Of a stretch of 64,000 bases of DNA, positions 12,076 through 24,161 are shown piece after piece; position 1 is the stretch's first letter, and every line of letters starts with the position of its first letter. The stretch spans positions 45,457,212 through 45,521,211 of the forward strand of contig CM046451.1 in assembly GCA_025506515.1 (NCBI GenBank). The letters run 5' to 3'. A program made the position numbers and the translations under genes. The stretch is from Flaveria trinervia (taxonomy: Eukaryota > Streptophyta > Magnoliopsida > Asterales > Asteraceae). The notes beneath the pieces are model-generated. The model searched no databases, was not told where the DNA came from, and saw only the letters and a program-made list of their open reading frames with translations.

Positions 12076-12971
12076 TGTTAGGATCAGTGATCTACGTTTG
12101 ATTAATTAGAGAGTATAGCAGCGGAATTCTAATCAATGAATTAGCCAATTCACAAGAACGAAAAGATATTCAATGAAGAACAAAAACGGTTATAAATAAA
12201 GAGAATTCTGCAAATATATTTCATTCACTATTCGCTTTCGTGGTAACGGAATGTCACAATTACAATTAGGTCGACACCTCTTATATAAGAGATGTGACGT
12301 CTGCTGAGGTCACTTGATAGTGACATCTAACAGAATTATTCCAACTGAAACACAACTACTAAAGATGTCAAAACAGCTGACATCTTCTTACAAAAATACT
12401 AAGTGTTATCAGTTACTATAAGTACTGAAAAACATAAAACTACTCATACTACAACGACTGAAGAACAAGCTCTTCAGTCGTTTTACAAAACTACTGAAAG
12501 TAAAAACATAAAAATACTGATATCACAACTACTGAAGAAGTACTCTTCAGCTATTGTGACAAACTACTGAAACTTCAGTACTTGTTCTTCAGACTTGAAC
12601 TTCAGACGTTTCATCAGCTGATGACTTCAGTAGATATCATCAGCTGATGTCTTCAGTCTTTGTGTTCAGACTTTGTACACCAGTTGTTGATCTTCAGCAC
12701 TTGTAGACTCTTCAGCTGTTGTACTTCAGTACTTTGGTCTTCAGCTTCAGTACTTGTGTTCTTCAGCTGTTCAGCTTCAGCACTTGTGTTCTTCAGCTGT
12801 TGAACTTTAGCACTTTAGTCTTCAGCTGTTGAAGTCTTCAACACTTGATCTTCAGCTGTTGGAGTTTTCAGCACTTGTCGAACTGCTGATGAAGCCTTCA
12901 GCAGTTGTTGTGATATCATGTGGGACTTAGAGGTTTTCTGATCTTGGCTCATTGGTTCTTTTGGTCCAACA
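12076..12971 (-). repeat. family-B LTR (3' LTR of inverted fragment)
   Basis: It runs from TGTTAGGATC to GGTCCAACA on the plus strand, 896 bp, and is the inverse of the LTRs at 16180 and 27729. It contains the CTTCAG/CTGAAG array at 12460-12900 (opposite orientation), the TATATAAG box near 12280 and the conserved TGAC cluster at 12294-12325. Confidence 0.95.
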
Positions 12972-12984
12972 AACTCCCCCTGAA
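12972..12984 (-). other. polypurine tract of inverted B fragment
   Basis: The minus strand reads TTCAGGGGGAGTT directly before the LTR start TGTTGGACC. This is the plus-strand primer site for reverse transcription and proves the LTR is a 3' LTR. Confidence 0.9.
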
Positions 12985-15900
12985 CCAATGCAGCCAAAAC
13001 CTCTAATTGATTTATTTTCCCACTTATTGTTGGCAAAATGGTTGGTCTTTTTCCTTCTTGATCAGTAGAGAAAATGACCCATATAAGCTTTGGCCTGGGA
13101 AGAAATCTCAGAGATCTGTTTGGCAATGTATGAATGGGAACTCTGTTTTGGGGAACTGGACACAGAGTTGTTATCCCATTCATGAGATTACTTCCCCATT
13201 ATGAGTCTGTATGACTCTCAAACATAGGCCTCAAGGAGAACAACTTGTTCCTCCTTGGAGAGTTCTTCTACTCCTCCTTCAAAGAAGAACTATGGACCAT
13301 AGTACTCAGATAAGTACTTCACAGTCCTGCCATTTTTCAACTCCACAGTAGTTACCTCCCTGTAGACAAATTCATCAGGATGAGTGCCCTTAAGGAGTAA
13401 CTGGAGCTCATTCTTCTTAATGTCTTCAAGTTTCTTATATAATAACCCCTTTTTGATCATCTTGTTTTCCAGTAAGGCTTGAGGGATCATTTTTGATTGA
13501 TGAGCCTTCTTGAATTCATCAATTATTTCCCATGGTGAGACTACAATGGCCAACATGATTGTAGAGTCTATTGTTTTTCTAACCTGGCCATTGTATCTGT
13601 GTGGAATATATCTTTTGTGGATTCTAGAACTCACCTTGGGGTCTGGCCATACTCTCACTCTCTCCTTCTGGTACTGAAATGTGTGTCTGAGAGTTTACAA
13701 CCTCTGAGCATGCCCTTTCATGGCTTGTATAGATGATGACTGAGGAAATTCCTTGTCAACCATCTTCAGTAGTTGCTCATCGTGCTGCTTCTACTATTCT
13801 TCATCTTCTATCTTGACTCTAACCATTTCCCTTTGAGAGTCAGGTGTGATCATGGGTTGACTCCTGGGTTCTGGTAGCCTTAGAACAACAGAGAGTGGCA
13901 GACTATCATCTTCATCCTCTTCTTCTTCATCTTCTTCTATCCTCAGCACCCTTCTCCTCCTTCTAGGTGCATCACTGGATGATGGTTGGGTTGGTAAAGG
14001 AATTGGTTTTGAAGATTGAGGATGTTTGGATTTGGGCTTTGAGATTGGTTTGGAGATTTGAGGGGTAGGCTGTTTTTGAGTGGGTGATAGGGAAGGTTGT
14101 TCAAGCATTTTGGTTGTGAGTTTGGCCTTTGTAAGTCTTGCCATTTCAAACCTTTTTCCAGCCCCAGCCTCATCAAGTGCCTCAATGATAATCCCCTTAT
14201 GAAATTGCTCAGACAAACAGATTCTGGTGGCTATAGCCAGAATACTGTCTCTGGTCCATGAACGAATCTCCATCAAAGATCTTCCTAAGTATTTGGCAAT
14301 GAATCGAATCATGATCTCCAATCTCTCTTTCTCCAGTACATCATACCTAGCCCATCTGGTTTGAATTTCCTCCACTTCCAACTTCCCGATCTCACTGTCT
14401 AATGTGGCTGTATCAAAGCCTTGCTTGAAAAGTTGCTCAATAATTTTGTCCATGGATCGGCTGTGTGTGTCATCTGCATCTTTTACCAGCTCTTCCAAGG
14501 ATTTTTCTTCAGCATTAGCTTGATCACCAGCACTTTTCTTTCTTTTGTAAGTGATCAGTTGTTGTTGCTTTTCTTTTTCCAACTCCTGGGTTTTCTTTTG
14601 TGCCTTCTCATCCTCAGTTCTTTTCTCTTCTTTTCTTTCACTGCAGTACTCTCCCCCTTTTTGGATGCATTTGTGACAGGGGTTTGTACCGCAGAAAGTT
14701 GCTTGTGCACAACATCATCAATGAGTGGTTGTAGAGTTGAGGAAATCCTCTCATCAATGGCTTTATAAACAATTTCATTGATGATGGGAGTGATGAGAGA
14801 TAGGGATTGTTGGAATACAGCAACCATCTGCTCTGGGGGGTTCTGTCCCGGAGAGATAGTGCCAAAAGCAGAAGCTGGAGGCTCAGTGAAGTGAGAGGGT
14901 AAAGTGTTTAGGGAACCTTCAAAGGAAGGTGCCATCTGTGGGTTGGTGGGGGGCAGATGGACTTACATCCTGAGACTTCTTGGTAAGCAGTTCTTGTCGT
15001 CTGCTGACCTCAGCCTCCAGGATGGTGTTGTGGGATAGAACGTCATAGAAAAAGCCCACGTCATCATCAGCAGAAGCTGAATCACCTGACCTCCTGCTTG
15101 TAGCAGGATTTACATGCACTGGGTGTAGACCAGTTTTAGCATGTGCCCCTTTTTCTTGGAACTGGGGACTTCCAGCCTCAGGACTATGTCCTTCATCAGC
15201 TGTTGCCTCTAGTGAGGTCTTAGCAATGTTATGGTTGGACTTTGGGGGTGGTTGCATGGGGAGATGGGGTAGAAGCAGTGTGCATCTGGGGAGGATGGTG
15301 CTCTTCAATGGCAATCTCCTCAAGTGAGGAAGATCCCTGATGTGTGGGTACCCCTTGTGTGGTGGCTGCAGGCTCCTTTTGAGAGGAATCCTGAGCGGCT
15401 ATGGCTGGTAGAGTCTCTGATACTGCTGGGGGGTTTAAGCCAGCAAGTATATCCTGCGTTGGTGGTGCAGGAGCATCTTCAGGGGACTCATCTCCCTGAA
15501 TAGCTGTTTTGGGTTGTTTTGGTTTTGGTTTAGTGGGGACTTTGGTTCTGATGGAGGAAGCTGTGGGTTCCCTGTGCTTGGGCTTTAGCATTCGGGCAGC
15601 TTCTTTGAGTGTAGGGTCTGAGTTGTGCCTGGAGTATACCTCAGCCAAAACAGCTGGTGCAGGGACTCCAAGGCCAACAAGGCCATCAGATTTTAATTCA
15701 TCCGAAATAATGGCCATCAGAAACCTGGGATATAATGGCCATCGGTTTGCCACAGGTTTCTGAGCCATGTTCTTTATTTCTAGAAACACAATTTCAGAAA
15801 AATTTAGCGGTTGGTGTTCTAGAATAGAATACAATACCTGTTGCCATTGGGATGACATTTGATCCCAAGAAGATGTCTTGGAGGCTAAGCAGACATTTAC

Positions 15901-16139
15901 CATGTGAAAAATGACTTTCTCAACGTCATGGAAATGTTTCTTTAGAACGGTTGTAGCTCGAAGATCACCTTCATACCCATGATTGAGAAAGGACATATCT
16001 GTTGTGCCCTTTGGGTATGCAGTCACAGCGGTGGAGTCGTTTAAGTGTAATGCCTGACGAATGATGTCGGCTGTAACGACCACTGGTTTCTGGTTGATAA
16101 GGGACCGAACAGAGATCTGACCGGTAGACTCATCAGTAT
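12985..16139 (-). pseudogene. inverted copy of the family-B extra ORF, 5' end missing
   Basis: Minus-strand ORFs 15229-16083, 14555-15323, 13794-14582, 13290-13658 and 12815-13183 together match the B aORF at 24347-27714. The N-terminal landmark WPLYPRFLMAI is present, then Pro-rich, Lys-rich coiled-coil and acidic DEEEEDEDD-like stretches, and the C-terminal FVYREVTTVELKNGRTVKYL segment. A few frameshifts separate the pieces. It starts 61 codons into the protein because the fragment is cut at 16139. The last ORF reads on through the PPT into the LTR. Function is unknown. Confidence 0.85.
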
Positions 16140-16179
16140 TTTCAGTAGAGGTTTTGGCTGCATTGGTTCAGGGGGAGTT
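16140..16179 (+). other. inversion junction, then aORF tail and PPT on plus strand
   Basis: Left of 16139 the sequence matches the B aORF on the minus strand. From 16146 it matches the last bases of the aORF on the plus strand and the PPT CAGGGGGAGTT (16170-16179). About six bases between fit neither copy. Two fragments of B in opposite orientation are therefore joined head to tail end. Confidence 0.85.
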
Positions 16180-17030
16180 TGTTGGACCAAAATAACCAAT
16201 GAGTTGAAGATCAAGTGCTGAAGACTTCATCAGCAGTTCGACAAGTGCTGAATACTCCAACAGCTGAAGATCAAGTGCTGAAGACTTCAACAGCTGAAGA
16301 CTAAAGTGCTGAAGTTCAACAGCTAAAGAACACAAGTGCTGAAGCTGAACAGTTGAAGAACACAAGTACTGAAGCTTAAGACCAAAGTACTGAAGTACAA
16401 CAGCTGAAGAGTCTACAAGTGCTGAAGATCAACAACTGGTGTACAAAGTCTGAAGACAAAGACTGAAGACATCAGCTGATGATATCTACTGAAGTCATCA
16501 GCTGATGAAACGTCTGAAGAACAAGTACTGAAGTTTCAGTAGTTTGTCACAACAGCTGAAGAGTACTTCTTCAGTAGTTGTGATATTAGTAGTTTTATGT
16601 TTTTACTTTCAGTAGTTTTGTAAAACGACTGAAGAGCTTGTTCTTCAGTCGTTGTAGTATTAGTAGTTTTATGTTTTTCAGTAGTTATAGTAACTGATAA
16701 CACTTAGTATTTTTGTAAGAAGATGTCAGCTGTTTTGACATCTTCAGTAGTTGTGTTTCAGTTGGAATAATTCTGTTAGATGTCACTATCAAGTGACATC
16801 AGCAGACGTCACATCTCTTATATAAGAGGTGTCGACCTAATTGTAATTGTGACATTCCGTTACCACGAAAGCGAATATTGAATGAAATATATTTGCAGAA
16901 TTCTCTCTATCTATAACTGTTTTTGTTCTTCATTGAATATCTTTTCGTTCTTGTGAATTGGCTAATTCATTGATTAGAATTCTGCTGCTATAATCTCTAA
17001 TTACTCAAACGTAGATCACTAATCCTAACA
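16180..17030 (+). repeat. 5' LTR of full-length B element
   Basis: TGTTGGACCAAAA to ATCCTAACA, 851 bp. U3 holds a dense array of CTGAAG, AGTACTGAAG and CAGCTGAAG variants (16200-16640). The TATA box is at 16819. The end at 17030 is fixed by the PBS two bases later. Confidence 0.95.
16781..16826 (+). promoter_or_regulatory. LTR core promoter: TGAC palindrome cluster and TATA box
   Basis: The palindrome TGTCACTATCAAGTGACA (16781-16798) is followed by ATCAGCAGACGTCA and then TATATAAG at 16819-16826. TGAC/GACGTCA elements are bZIP (TGA-factor) type sites in plants. The block is conserved in all five family-B LTRs here even where the rest of U3 has diverged. Confidence 0.7.
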
Positions 17031-17032
17031 AG

Positions 17033-17044
17033 TGGTATCAGAGC
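17033..17044 (+). other. primer-binding site of B element
   Basis: TGGTATCAGAGC, complementary to the 3' end of plant initiator-Met tRNA, two bases after the LTR. It primes minus-strand cDNA. Confidence 0.95.
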
Positions 17045-17254
17045 AGGTTAATCATTGATCGATATAACAATTGATCATTGAAACTGCTAATTGATATCTA
17101 TGTTTGATTGAATTAGCATATTCGCAAGAACTGGTTATAGATTATTGAATTTCTGTCGCTTTTGTTCATTTATTTTGAGATCTCTCTTGGTTCAATTGGT
17201 TGTTGTGTTTTGTTCTAAATCTGTTTTAGCTAATTGAATTTGATTGAATCTTAG

Positions 17255-20090
17255 ATGACTACTCCTTCTAATGATCCTCACAATACCGGTTCCTCAACCA
17301 AGCCTCCGATGCTGGTTAGGACCGAGTATAACATATGGCAACGAAGAATGCTTCTTCACCTGTCTGTTAATAGTTCAGGTTGTTGGACATCTGTGGTACA
17401 TGGACCACATAAGCCTATGGTGAACAATCCGGAAACCAATCAAATGGTTCCGAAGAAGAAGGAACAATACTTGATGAAGATCGGAAACTGTTTGAGATTG
17501 ATGCTAAAGCCCATGGAATTTTGGCCATGGCACTGCCTAATGAAATCTATTCAGGGCTTATGCATCATGAAACTGCTCATGATCTCTAGAATGCCCTGAA
17601 CGAACAATTCGGTGGCACAGATGAGGTCTTAGCAAACAACAGAGAAATCCTTGCCCAACAATATGAGACATTCTCTCATAGAAAGGCTGAGACACTGACT
17701 CAACAGTTTTAGCGTTTTTCCTGCTTGATCTCTGAGCTGAAAATGGTGAAACAGGAATACACCAATAGCCAGATGAATAACAGGTTCCTCAGATCACTGC
17801 CTGAGAGATGGGACACATACACTATTGTCCTACGCTCCAGTGCAAATCTGGATAGCCTATCTCTCACCCAACTTCATGGGAAACTGCTTACATTCGAAAG
17901 AGAGATAGAGCAGAAGAGGAAACTATCCTCATCAGGAAAGCTCACTGATGACTTTGTACCAGGGAATACTGCCTTGGTTGGTCATGAGTCAGAATATGCT
18001 GCATCTGAAAGCAATTATGATGAGCATATTGATTTCTCTTCAAATAGTTCTGATCATGCATTTATTGGTATTGAGAGTTATTCTGGCAGTAATAGTGATA
18101 ATCTATGCTTCATCATAGATGATTTGAAAGGAATAGCTGATGATGACCTAGAAGAGATGGATATTCTGAGCCAAATGGCATTGATTAATATCAGATCTCA
18201 GAAGTTCTATATGAGAACTGGCAAGAAATTTCCTGGACTCTCTATGAAAACCAAAGTTGGTTTTGACAAGAGTAAGTTGAGGTGTCACAAATGCCAAAGG
18301 CTGGGACACTTTGCAGAGAGTGTAGATCAACTGGATCTGACTCTTCTGCACCCTTTGTGACTTTCCTAGTACTAGTCCACAAAACAAAGGGCAATATACT
18401 GCTGGTTCTGGTCATCATCTTATCCTAGATCTCCAGCATACTTTGTTCCACAGGGTCAAATGTCATATCTTATCCCTGCTATTGTATGCCTCAAAAATCC
18501 TGTTCAAGCTCCAATTGCACAACAACCACAAGCATTGCCTGAACCACAACCTTCCCAATCTCATCAACAAACTCAACCTCAACAACACAACTTCTTCACC
18601 CCAGGAGTTGTTGACTGGAGCAGTTTACCAGATGACTTGTCTGGTCATGAACAACTGTTCTCAGGTGCCGGTCAACATGGTGGTGAAAGTGCCATTGGAA
18701 ATCTTGCTCTTATGGCTTTGGATTCTGCTGATACTTCATCCACTAATGCCTCTACACCAAAGGTATCACAGGTATCCTCTAAGGCAAAAGCCAAATTGTG
18801 TTCTGAAACATGTATAGCAGCATTTGCATCTATTAGAGAAGCAAATGTAGCTTTAATCAACAAGAACATTGAGCTAGAACAAATAATTTCCAAAAGCAAA
18901 GCTGAATTTGAGTCTGTGTTAATGATAAGAATGATGAGATTTACAAACTTAAATGCCAAATAACTGATGATAAGGCTAGGGAAGAGATACTTCTAGAGAA
19001 GTATAAAGATCTCAAAGAAACCCTTGCAGTCACCCAGGTAGAGTGTGATAGATGGGTACAATCATGCAAAGGTTTTGAAATGCTTCTTAGTAAGCAATCT
19101 GCTTCCAATGTGAAGTTTGGCATTGGTTACAATCACACTGCTCCACCTACAGATTTTACTCCGAGAGCAGAGGTAGAATCTGATGGTGAGAGTAATAACC
19201 AATCCATTTCATTATGTGATCTACTTTCTGATACAGCACAATCAGAAGTAGAAGTCAGTACCAAGCCTTCTCAGAACCTATCAGCTGATGTTGATGGTTC
19301 CACTGCTGACACTCACATGATCAATGAGTTGATCAACTCAGGAGTTAATTCTGAAAGTCCTGAAAGGACTAGAGAGCAGGATTTAACATCTGAAGTTCAA
19401 ACTCCAACTACTGCAGTATTGAAAAGAAGAAAACTGTCAGTAAAAAGATTTTGAAGACTACTAAAGAGGAAGTCAAGAAAGCAAACAATGCTTCCAAAGC
19501 ACTGAAGAGCAACTCTTTAGTTGCTTCACCCTCTTTAGTTGATGATCAACATAAGATGAAGAAGAAACCATGTGAAGTATGTCGTTTATTCAATCATCTT
19601 ACAGATGATTGCTCATACAAAAGAGGTTCCAAACGCAAGCATAAAGAGGAAATTAAAGAGAAAATGGTAAAATGAAAACTGAGTTTGAGACCACATTTGT
19701 ATCAGCAACATCAAATCCTGTTACCCTTAAGTCCACAAAGAAATCCAAAAAGAAAGGGATTAAACAGGTGACAACTGAGATTGCTCAGAAGAAGAAGGTG
19801 CAACATAGGAACTTATCAAACTCCACTGGCAATGTGCCTGATGAGCTAAAAGCTTTATCACAAAATCAGACACAGCTGGTTATGATGGTTCAACATCATT
19901 GGGAAGAGTTAACAATTAGATGCTCCTATGTTGAAACCACAGAAAAGGAGTTCCAAGCCAAAGGATTCCTCTTCTTCACTATCTTCTTCCTCTCAGGCTA
20001 TTGTTTCCAATAAACCTGTTAGTTTACCATCTGTTGATGAGACCAGGCCCAAAACCAAAAAGGTTTGGGTCTCCAAAACTAACTGATTGT
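17255..20090 (+). pseudogene. family-B gag, long, two zinc knuckles, broken
   Basis: The start ATG at 17255 follows a 210-base leader. The N-terminal capsid part (17255-17599, shifted near 17470) continues with one stop at 17588 and another near 17710, then ORF 17725-18360. The first knuckle CHKCQRLGHFAE lacks its final Cys (18280-18320). A Gln/Pro-rich linker and coiled coil follow (18460-18963), then acidic linkers and a second knuckle CEVCRLFNHLTDDC (19570-19612), then a Lys-rich tail. Length of about 2.8 kb matches the extended gag of Sireviruses. Gag would form the particle. Confidence 0.88.
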
Positions 20091-21900
20091 TTACTATTTC
20101 AGGGTTCTCCAACATGCCAAAGTAGCATCTAGTATGTAGACAGTGGGGGATCTATGCACATGACTGGGAACATCTCTCTTCTTCATGACTACTCTCAAGG
20201 AAAGAAGGGGTTTGTTTCTTTTGGCAATGATGCTAGGGGTTACATCATTGGAAATGGCTTTGTCTCCAATGGAGAAATCAAGTTTGATGATGTTAATCAT
20301 GTGGAAAATCTCAAGTACAATCTCTTGAGTGTCAGTCAAATGTGTGATAAAGGCCATCTTGCTCTTTTCACCAGTAAGAACTGTAGGATTCTGTCATCCA
20401 AAGTTCTACATTTGATTGATAAGGTGTTGGATGATCACACTCTCCTGAGAGCCAATAGGACAGGAAGAGTGTATGCCTTAGATCTTTCCAAGAAAATAGA
20501 TCTCAGAGGCAATCCTTGCCTATTTTCCAAAGCCTCTTCTCAAGAATCTAAACTGTGGCACAGAAGGCTGGGTCATGTTAATTTCAAAAACATGAATCAA
20601 CTTATCCACAATAGTTTAGTTACAGGCTTACCAATAAAGGAGTTCCATTGTGATGAAACCTGTACTGCTTGTTTAAAAGGAAAACAACACAAAGTCTCAT
20701 TCTCTCTTATTGAAGAGCCTAAGTCCACTACTTGCTTGCAATTACTGCATATGGATCTATTTGGTCCTGTGAGAGTAATGAGCATGGCAAAGAAGAAATA
20801 CTGTCTGGTAATTGTGGATGATTACTCCAGATTTGTATGGACTTTCTTTCTACATTCAAATAATGAGATTGCTCAGAAGATTATTCACTTTGTGTTGTAT
20901 ATTGAGAAGCAGTATTCCCTTCCAGTCAAGTGTATTAGGAGTGACAATGGAACTGAATTCAGAAACCATACACTTGATGACTTCTATCTTTCAAAGGGAA
21001 TCAAAAAGCAGTTTAGCATACCAAGGACTCCAGAACAAAATGGAGTAGTGGAGAGAAAGAACAGGACCCTAATTGAAGCTGCAAGGTCCATGCTGGCTGA
21101 CTCTGGTTTGCCACTGACCTTTTGGGCTGAAGCTGTTAACACAGCTTGCTATGTGCAGAATAGAGTCTTAGTAAATCAGAGGTTGATGAAGACTCCATAT
21201 GAAGTTCTCCATCACTTGGCTCCTCTAATTTCATTTTTCAAAGCATTTGGGTGTCCTGTTTTATTCTCAACACAAAGGATCAACTCCATAAATTTGATCC
21301 TAAGGTGGATGCAGGGTATTTTGTTAGTTATTCATCTACTTGCAAGGCATACAGAGTCTTCAACTGCAGACCAAAGATAGTTGAAGAAACTTTGCATGTG
21401 AAGTTTAATGAATCTCCTATGGACAAGATTCCACAAAACCCCGTGGAGTTGTTTGATTTGGACATACTGCAATATGTTCCTTATCAACCTCCAGCTGTTG
21501 CAGATCCTATGGATAAATCATCTTCTGGAGCATGTCTTCCACCTGGTGGTATTGATGATGATGATGATCATATCAATACTCACCTATTCAAGTTTAGTGA
21601 CCAACTGCCTGTGTCTGCTAAATTTGATGTTCCTGTAGCTTCAGCAGTTCCATCCACAACAATGCTGATGAGATCTCTGATTCCTCTACATCTTTTGAGT
21701 TACCATCTAATTCTTGGTTTCAAGAGTCTGCATCAACATCTACTGCTGCTGAAGGTCCTACAAACACTTGCACAGATCTTATGTTTATCAAGAACTGAAG
21801 AATCACCCAATGTCTCAGATTATTGGTGATATCAATGCTGGTGTTTCAACAAGAAGTCAATTGTCTAACTTCTCCTTCTATGCTCTTTTCATCAGTCAGC
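20091..21900 (+). pseudogene. family-B protease and integrase
   Basis: The protease box YVDSGGSMHMTG is at 20136-20171. The GAG-pre-integrase and HHCC domains follow (WHRRLGHVNF; CTACLKGKQH). The DDE core looks intact: LHMDLFGP, RSDNGTEF and QNGVVERKN, with tryptophan-rich LTFWAEAVNTACY after it. One long ORF spans 20154-21380, but the C-terminal part is in another frame from about 21262 (VSYSSTCKAYRVFN, 21251-21660) and shifts again near 21660. Best-preserved integrase in the window. Confidence 0.93.
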
Positions 21901-23421
21901 TAGAGCCAAAGAACTACCATGTTGCTTTGAGAGAAAATGGATGGGTTGAAGCCATGCAACTTGAGCTATTTCAGTTCAAGAAACAGCAAGTGTGGGAACT
22001 GGTTCCTCTTCCCCCAGGTAAGTGTGCAATAGGCACTAAATGGGTGTTTAGGAATAAAACTGATGAAAATGGGCTTATTGTTAAGAACAAGGCTAGACTG
22101 GTTGTATAGGGGTTTTCACAAGAAGAAGGTATTGACTATGATGAAACCTTTGCCCCTGTAGCCAGACTAGAGGCAATCAGATTGTTTTTAGCCTATGCTG
22201 CATTCCACAATCTTAAAGTTTTTCAAATGGATGTCAAAAGTGCATTTTTATATGGTAAAATAAAAGAAGAAGTTTATGTGTGTCAACCACCAGGTTTTGA
22301 GGATAATAAACATCCTGAATGGGTGTATAAACTTGATAAGGCTCTTTATGGTTGAAACAAGCTTCTAGAGCCTGGTATGAGACACTTTCCACTTTTCTTC
22401 TTAAGAATAATTTCACTAGAGGCTCCATTGATAAACATTTGTTTATTAAGAAGGTGGATCAGCATAATCTACTTGTTCAGATTTATGTTGATGATATCAT
22501 TTTTGCATCCTCTGATCCCCAGTTGTGATGATTTTACAACATTAATGAAAAAGAGGTTTGAAATGAGTGCAATGGGAGAATTACAGTTCTTTCTAGGCTT
22601 GCAAATAAAACAAAAGGCTGATGGAACCTCTATTCATCAGTCAAAATATACAAAAGATCTTTTGAATAAGTTTGATTTACAAAACTGTAAGCCCTGTTCT
22701 ACTCCCATGTGCAACACCACACAACTGGATGCTGATCCGAAAGGTAAAGCTGTTGATGAAACACTTTACAGATGTATGATTGGGTCCTTGATGTATTTAA
22801 CAGCTTCTAGACCAGATATTATGTTTGCTACATTGTTTGTGCTAGATTTCAGGCTGCTCCTACAGAGTCTCATTTGATTGCAGTCAAGAGAATCTTTAGA
22901 TATTGCAAGGTACACAATCTCTGGGTTTATGGTATTCCACCGGACACTCTTGCAAATTAGTTGCTTTTTCAGATAGTGACTATGCAGGGTGCAAGTTAAC
23001 TAGAAATTCAACTTCTGGTGGTTGTCAATTCCTAGGCAACTGTTTGATTTCTTGGCAGAGTAAGAAACAAACATCTGTTGCTACATCAACTGTGAGGCCG
23101 AGTACATTGCCGCTGCAAGTTGCACTTCTCAGGTACTCTGGCTTCAGAACCAACTTCTGGATTATGGCATTACAGAGACTAAGACTCCATTATTAATGGA
23201 TAGTGCTTCAGCTCTGTGTATTTTCAAAAATCCAGTCCAGCACTCTAGGACCAAACACATAGAGATCAGATCACTTTATTCGGGATTGTTTTGAAAAAGG
23301 TCTGATTGATCCTAAGTTTGTGCCTAGTGCTGATGAGCTTGCAGATATTTTTACTAAGCCTTTGGATAGTTCTACTTTCCAAAACCTTGTGTTAAGGCTT
23401 GGTATGCTGCAGCTAGAATAA
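21901..23421 (+). pseudogene. family-B reverse transcriptase and RNase H
   Basis: RT begins near QLEPKNYHVAL and shows GTKWVFRNKTDENG, a CAG-to-TAG stop at 22108-22110, then AFLYGKIKEEVYVCQPPGF. A shift near 22350 is followed by YVDDIIFAS (22484, catalytic Asp pair intact in its own frame), ELQFFLGLQIKQ and GSLMYLTASRPD. RNase H shows FSDSDYAGC, STSGGCQF and a shift near 23090, then QLLDYGI and a natural stop at 23419-23421 after GMLQLE. Copies element RNA and removes the template; this copy is disrupted. Confidence 0.92.
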
Positions 23422-24161
23422 GTGACAACTACTGATGATTTCAGTAAAAAGTACTGGTGGTCATTGGTAACCATGTCACATATAAGTACTGATGAGTCCG
23501 TTCTCCTTCAGTAGTTTTATAACTACTGACGGCTAAATGCCTCACAGGTACTGAAGTACTTTATCTGTTCAAACTACTGATGTAGTTACAACTACTGATG
23601 TAGTTACAACTACAAACAGATAAGTACTGACGTCCTATGAAACACCTGAAAAGCAGATGCAAAGTCTGATGAGTAAGTGTTGAGGACAGTATGAAACAGC
23701 TGAAAGGCTATGAATTGACGAAAACTACTGAAGAGAACTTTCTCTTCAGTTGTTTCTACAACTGCCGTTTCATTCTAAACAACTGAAGCAAAACCATGTC
23801 TTCAGTAGTTTTATAACTACTGATGACTAATACCAAGTCTTCAGCTATTTACAACAACTTATGCCAAAACAACTGTCTTCAGTAGTTTTCACAACTACTG
23901 ATGACAAACACCAAGTCCTCAGTTGTTTCATCATCTGAAGTCAAAACCATGGTCTTCAGTAGTTTTCTAACTGCTCATGCCTAAAACCACGACTTCAGCT
24001 GTTTTAACGTCTGAAAGGGTAATACCATGTCAACAGTCGGTTTAAAACTACTGATGACTAACACCACACCCTTCAGTCATTTTCACCCCTACCCTATAAA
24101 TACCTGTCCTCTTCTCTAATGTTTCATTAGCCGTTATTTTCTGAACTTCTCTCTCTCAAAC
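23422..24161 (+). other. pol-aORF spacer of B with LTR-type motif array
   Basis: The 740 bases have no conserved ORF. They are packed with CTTCAGTAGTTTT, AACTACTGATG, GTACTGAAGTAC and CAGCTGTTT variants, the same vocabulary as the B LTR U3. The array ends at a TATA box (24095) 67 bases before the aORF ATG. The leader is CT-rich (CTTCTCTCTCTCAAAC). Confidence 0.8.
24095..24102 (+). promoter_or_regulatory. TATA box for the B extra ORF
   Basis: CCCTATAAATACC is a near-ideal plant TATA box, followed by a pyrimidine-rich stretch and the ATG at 24162 in good context (AAACATGGCG). It supports separate transcription of the extra ORF. Confidence 0.65.

Larger units (their letters stand above)
12076..16139 (-). 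mobile_element. inverted 3' fragment of a family-B element
   Basis: On the minus strand this has the second and larger part of a B aORF, a PPT and a full 3' LTR. It is an inverted copy of 24347-28618 and differs by small changes and indels. It lacks gag-pol. The left end is a normal LTR terminus in E; the right end is a rearrangement breakpoint at 16139/16140. Confidence 0.9.

Noticed and set aside
17031..17044. A tRNA gene suggested by TGGTATCAGAGC
   Set aside because: Only the 12-base primer-binding site is present; there is no cloverleaf and no A or B box.
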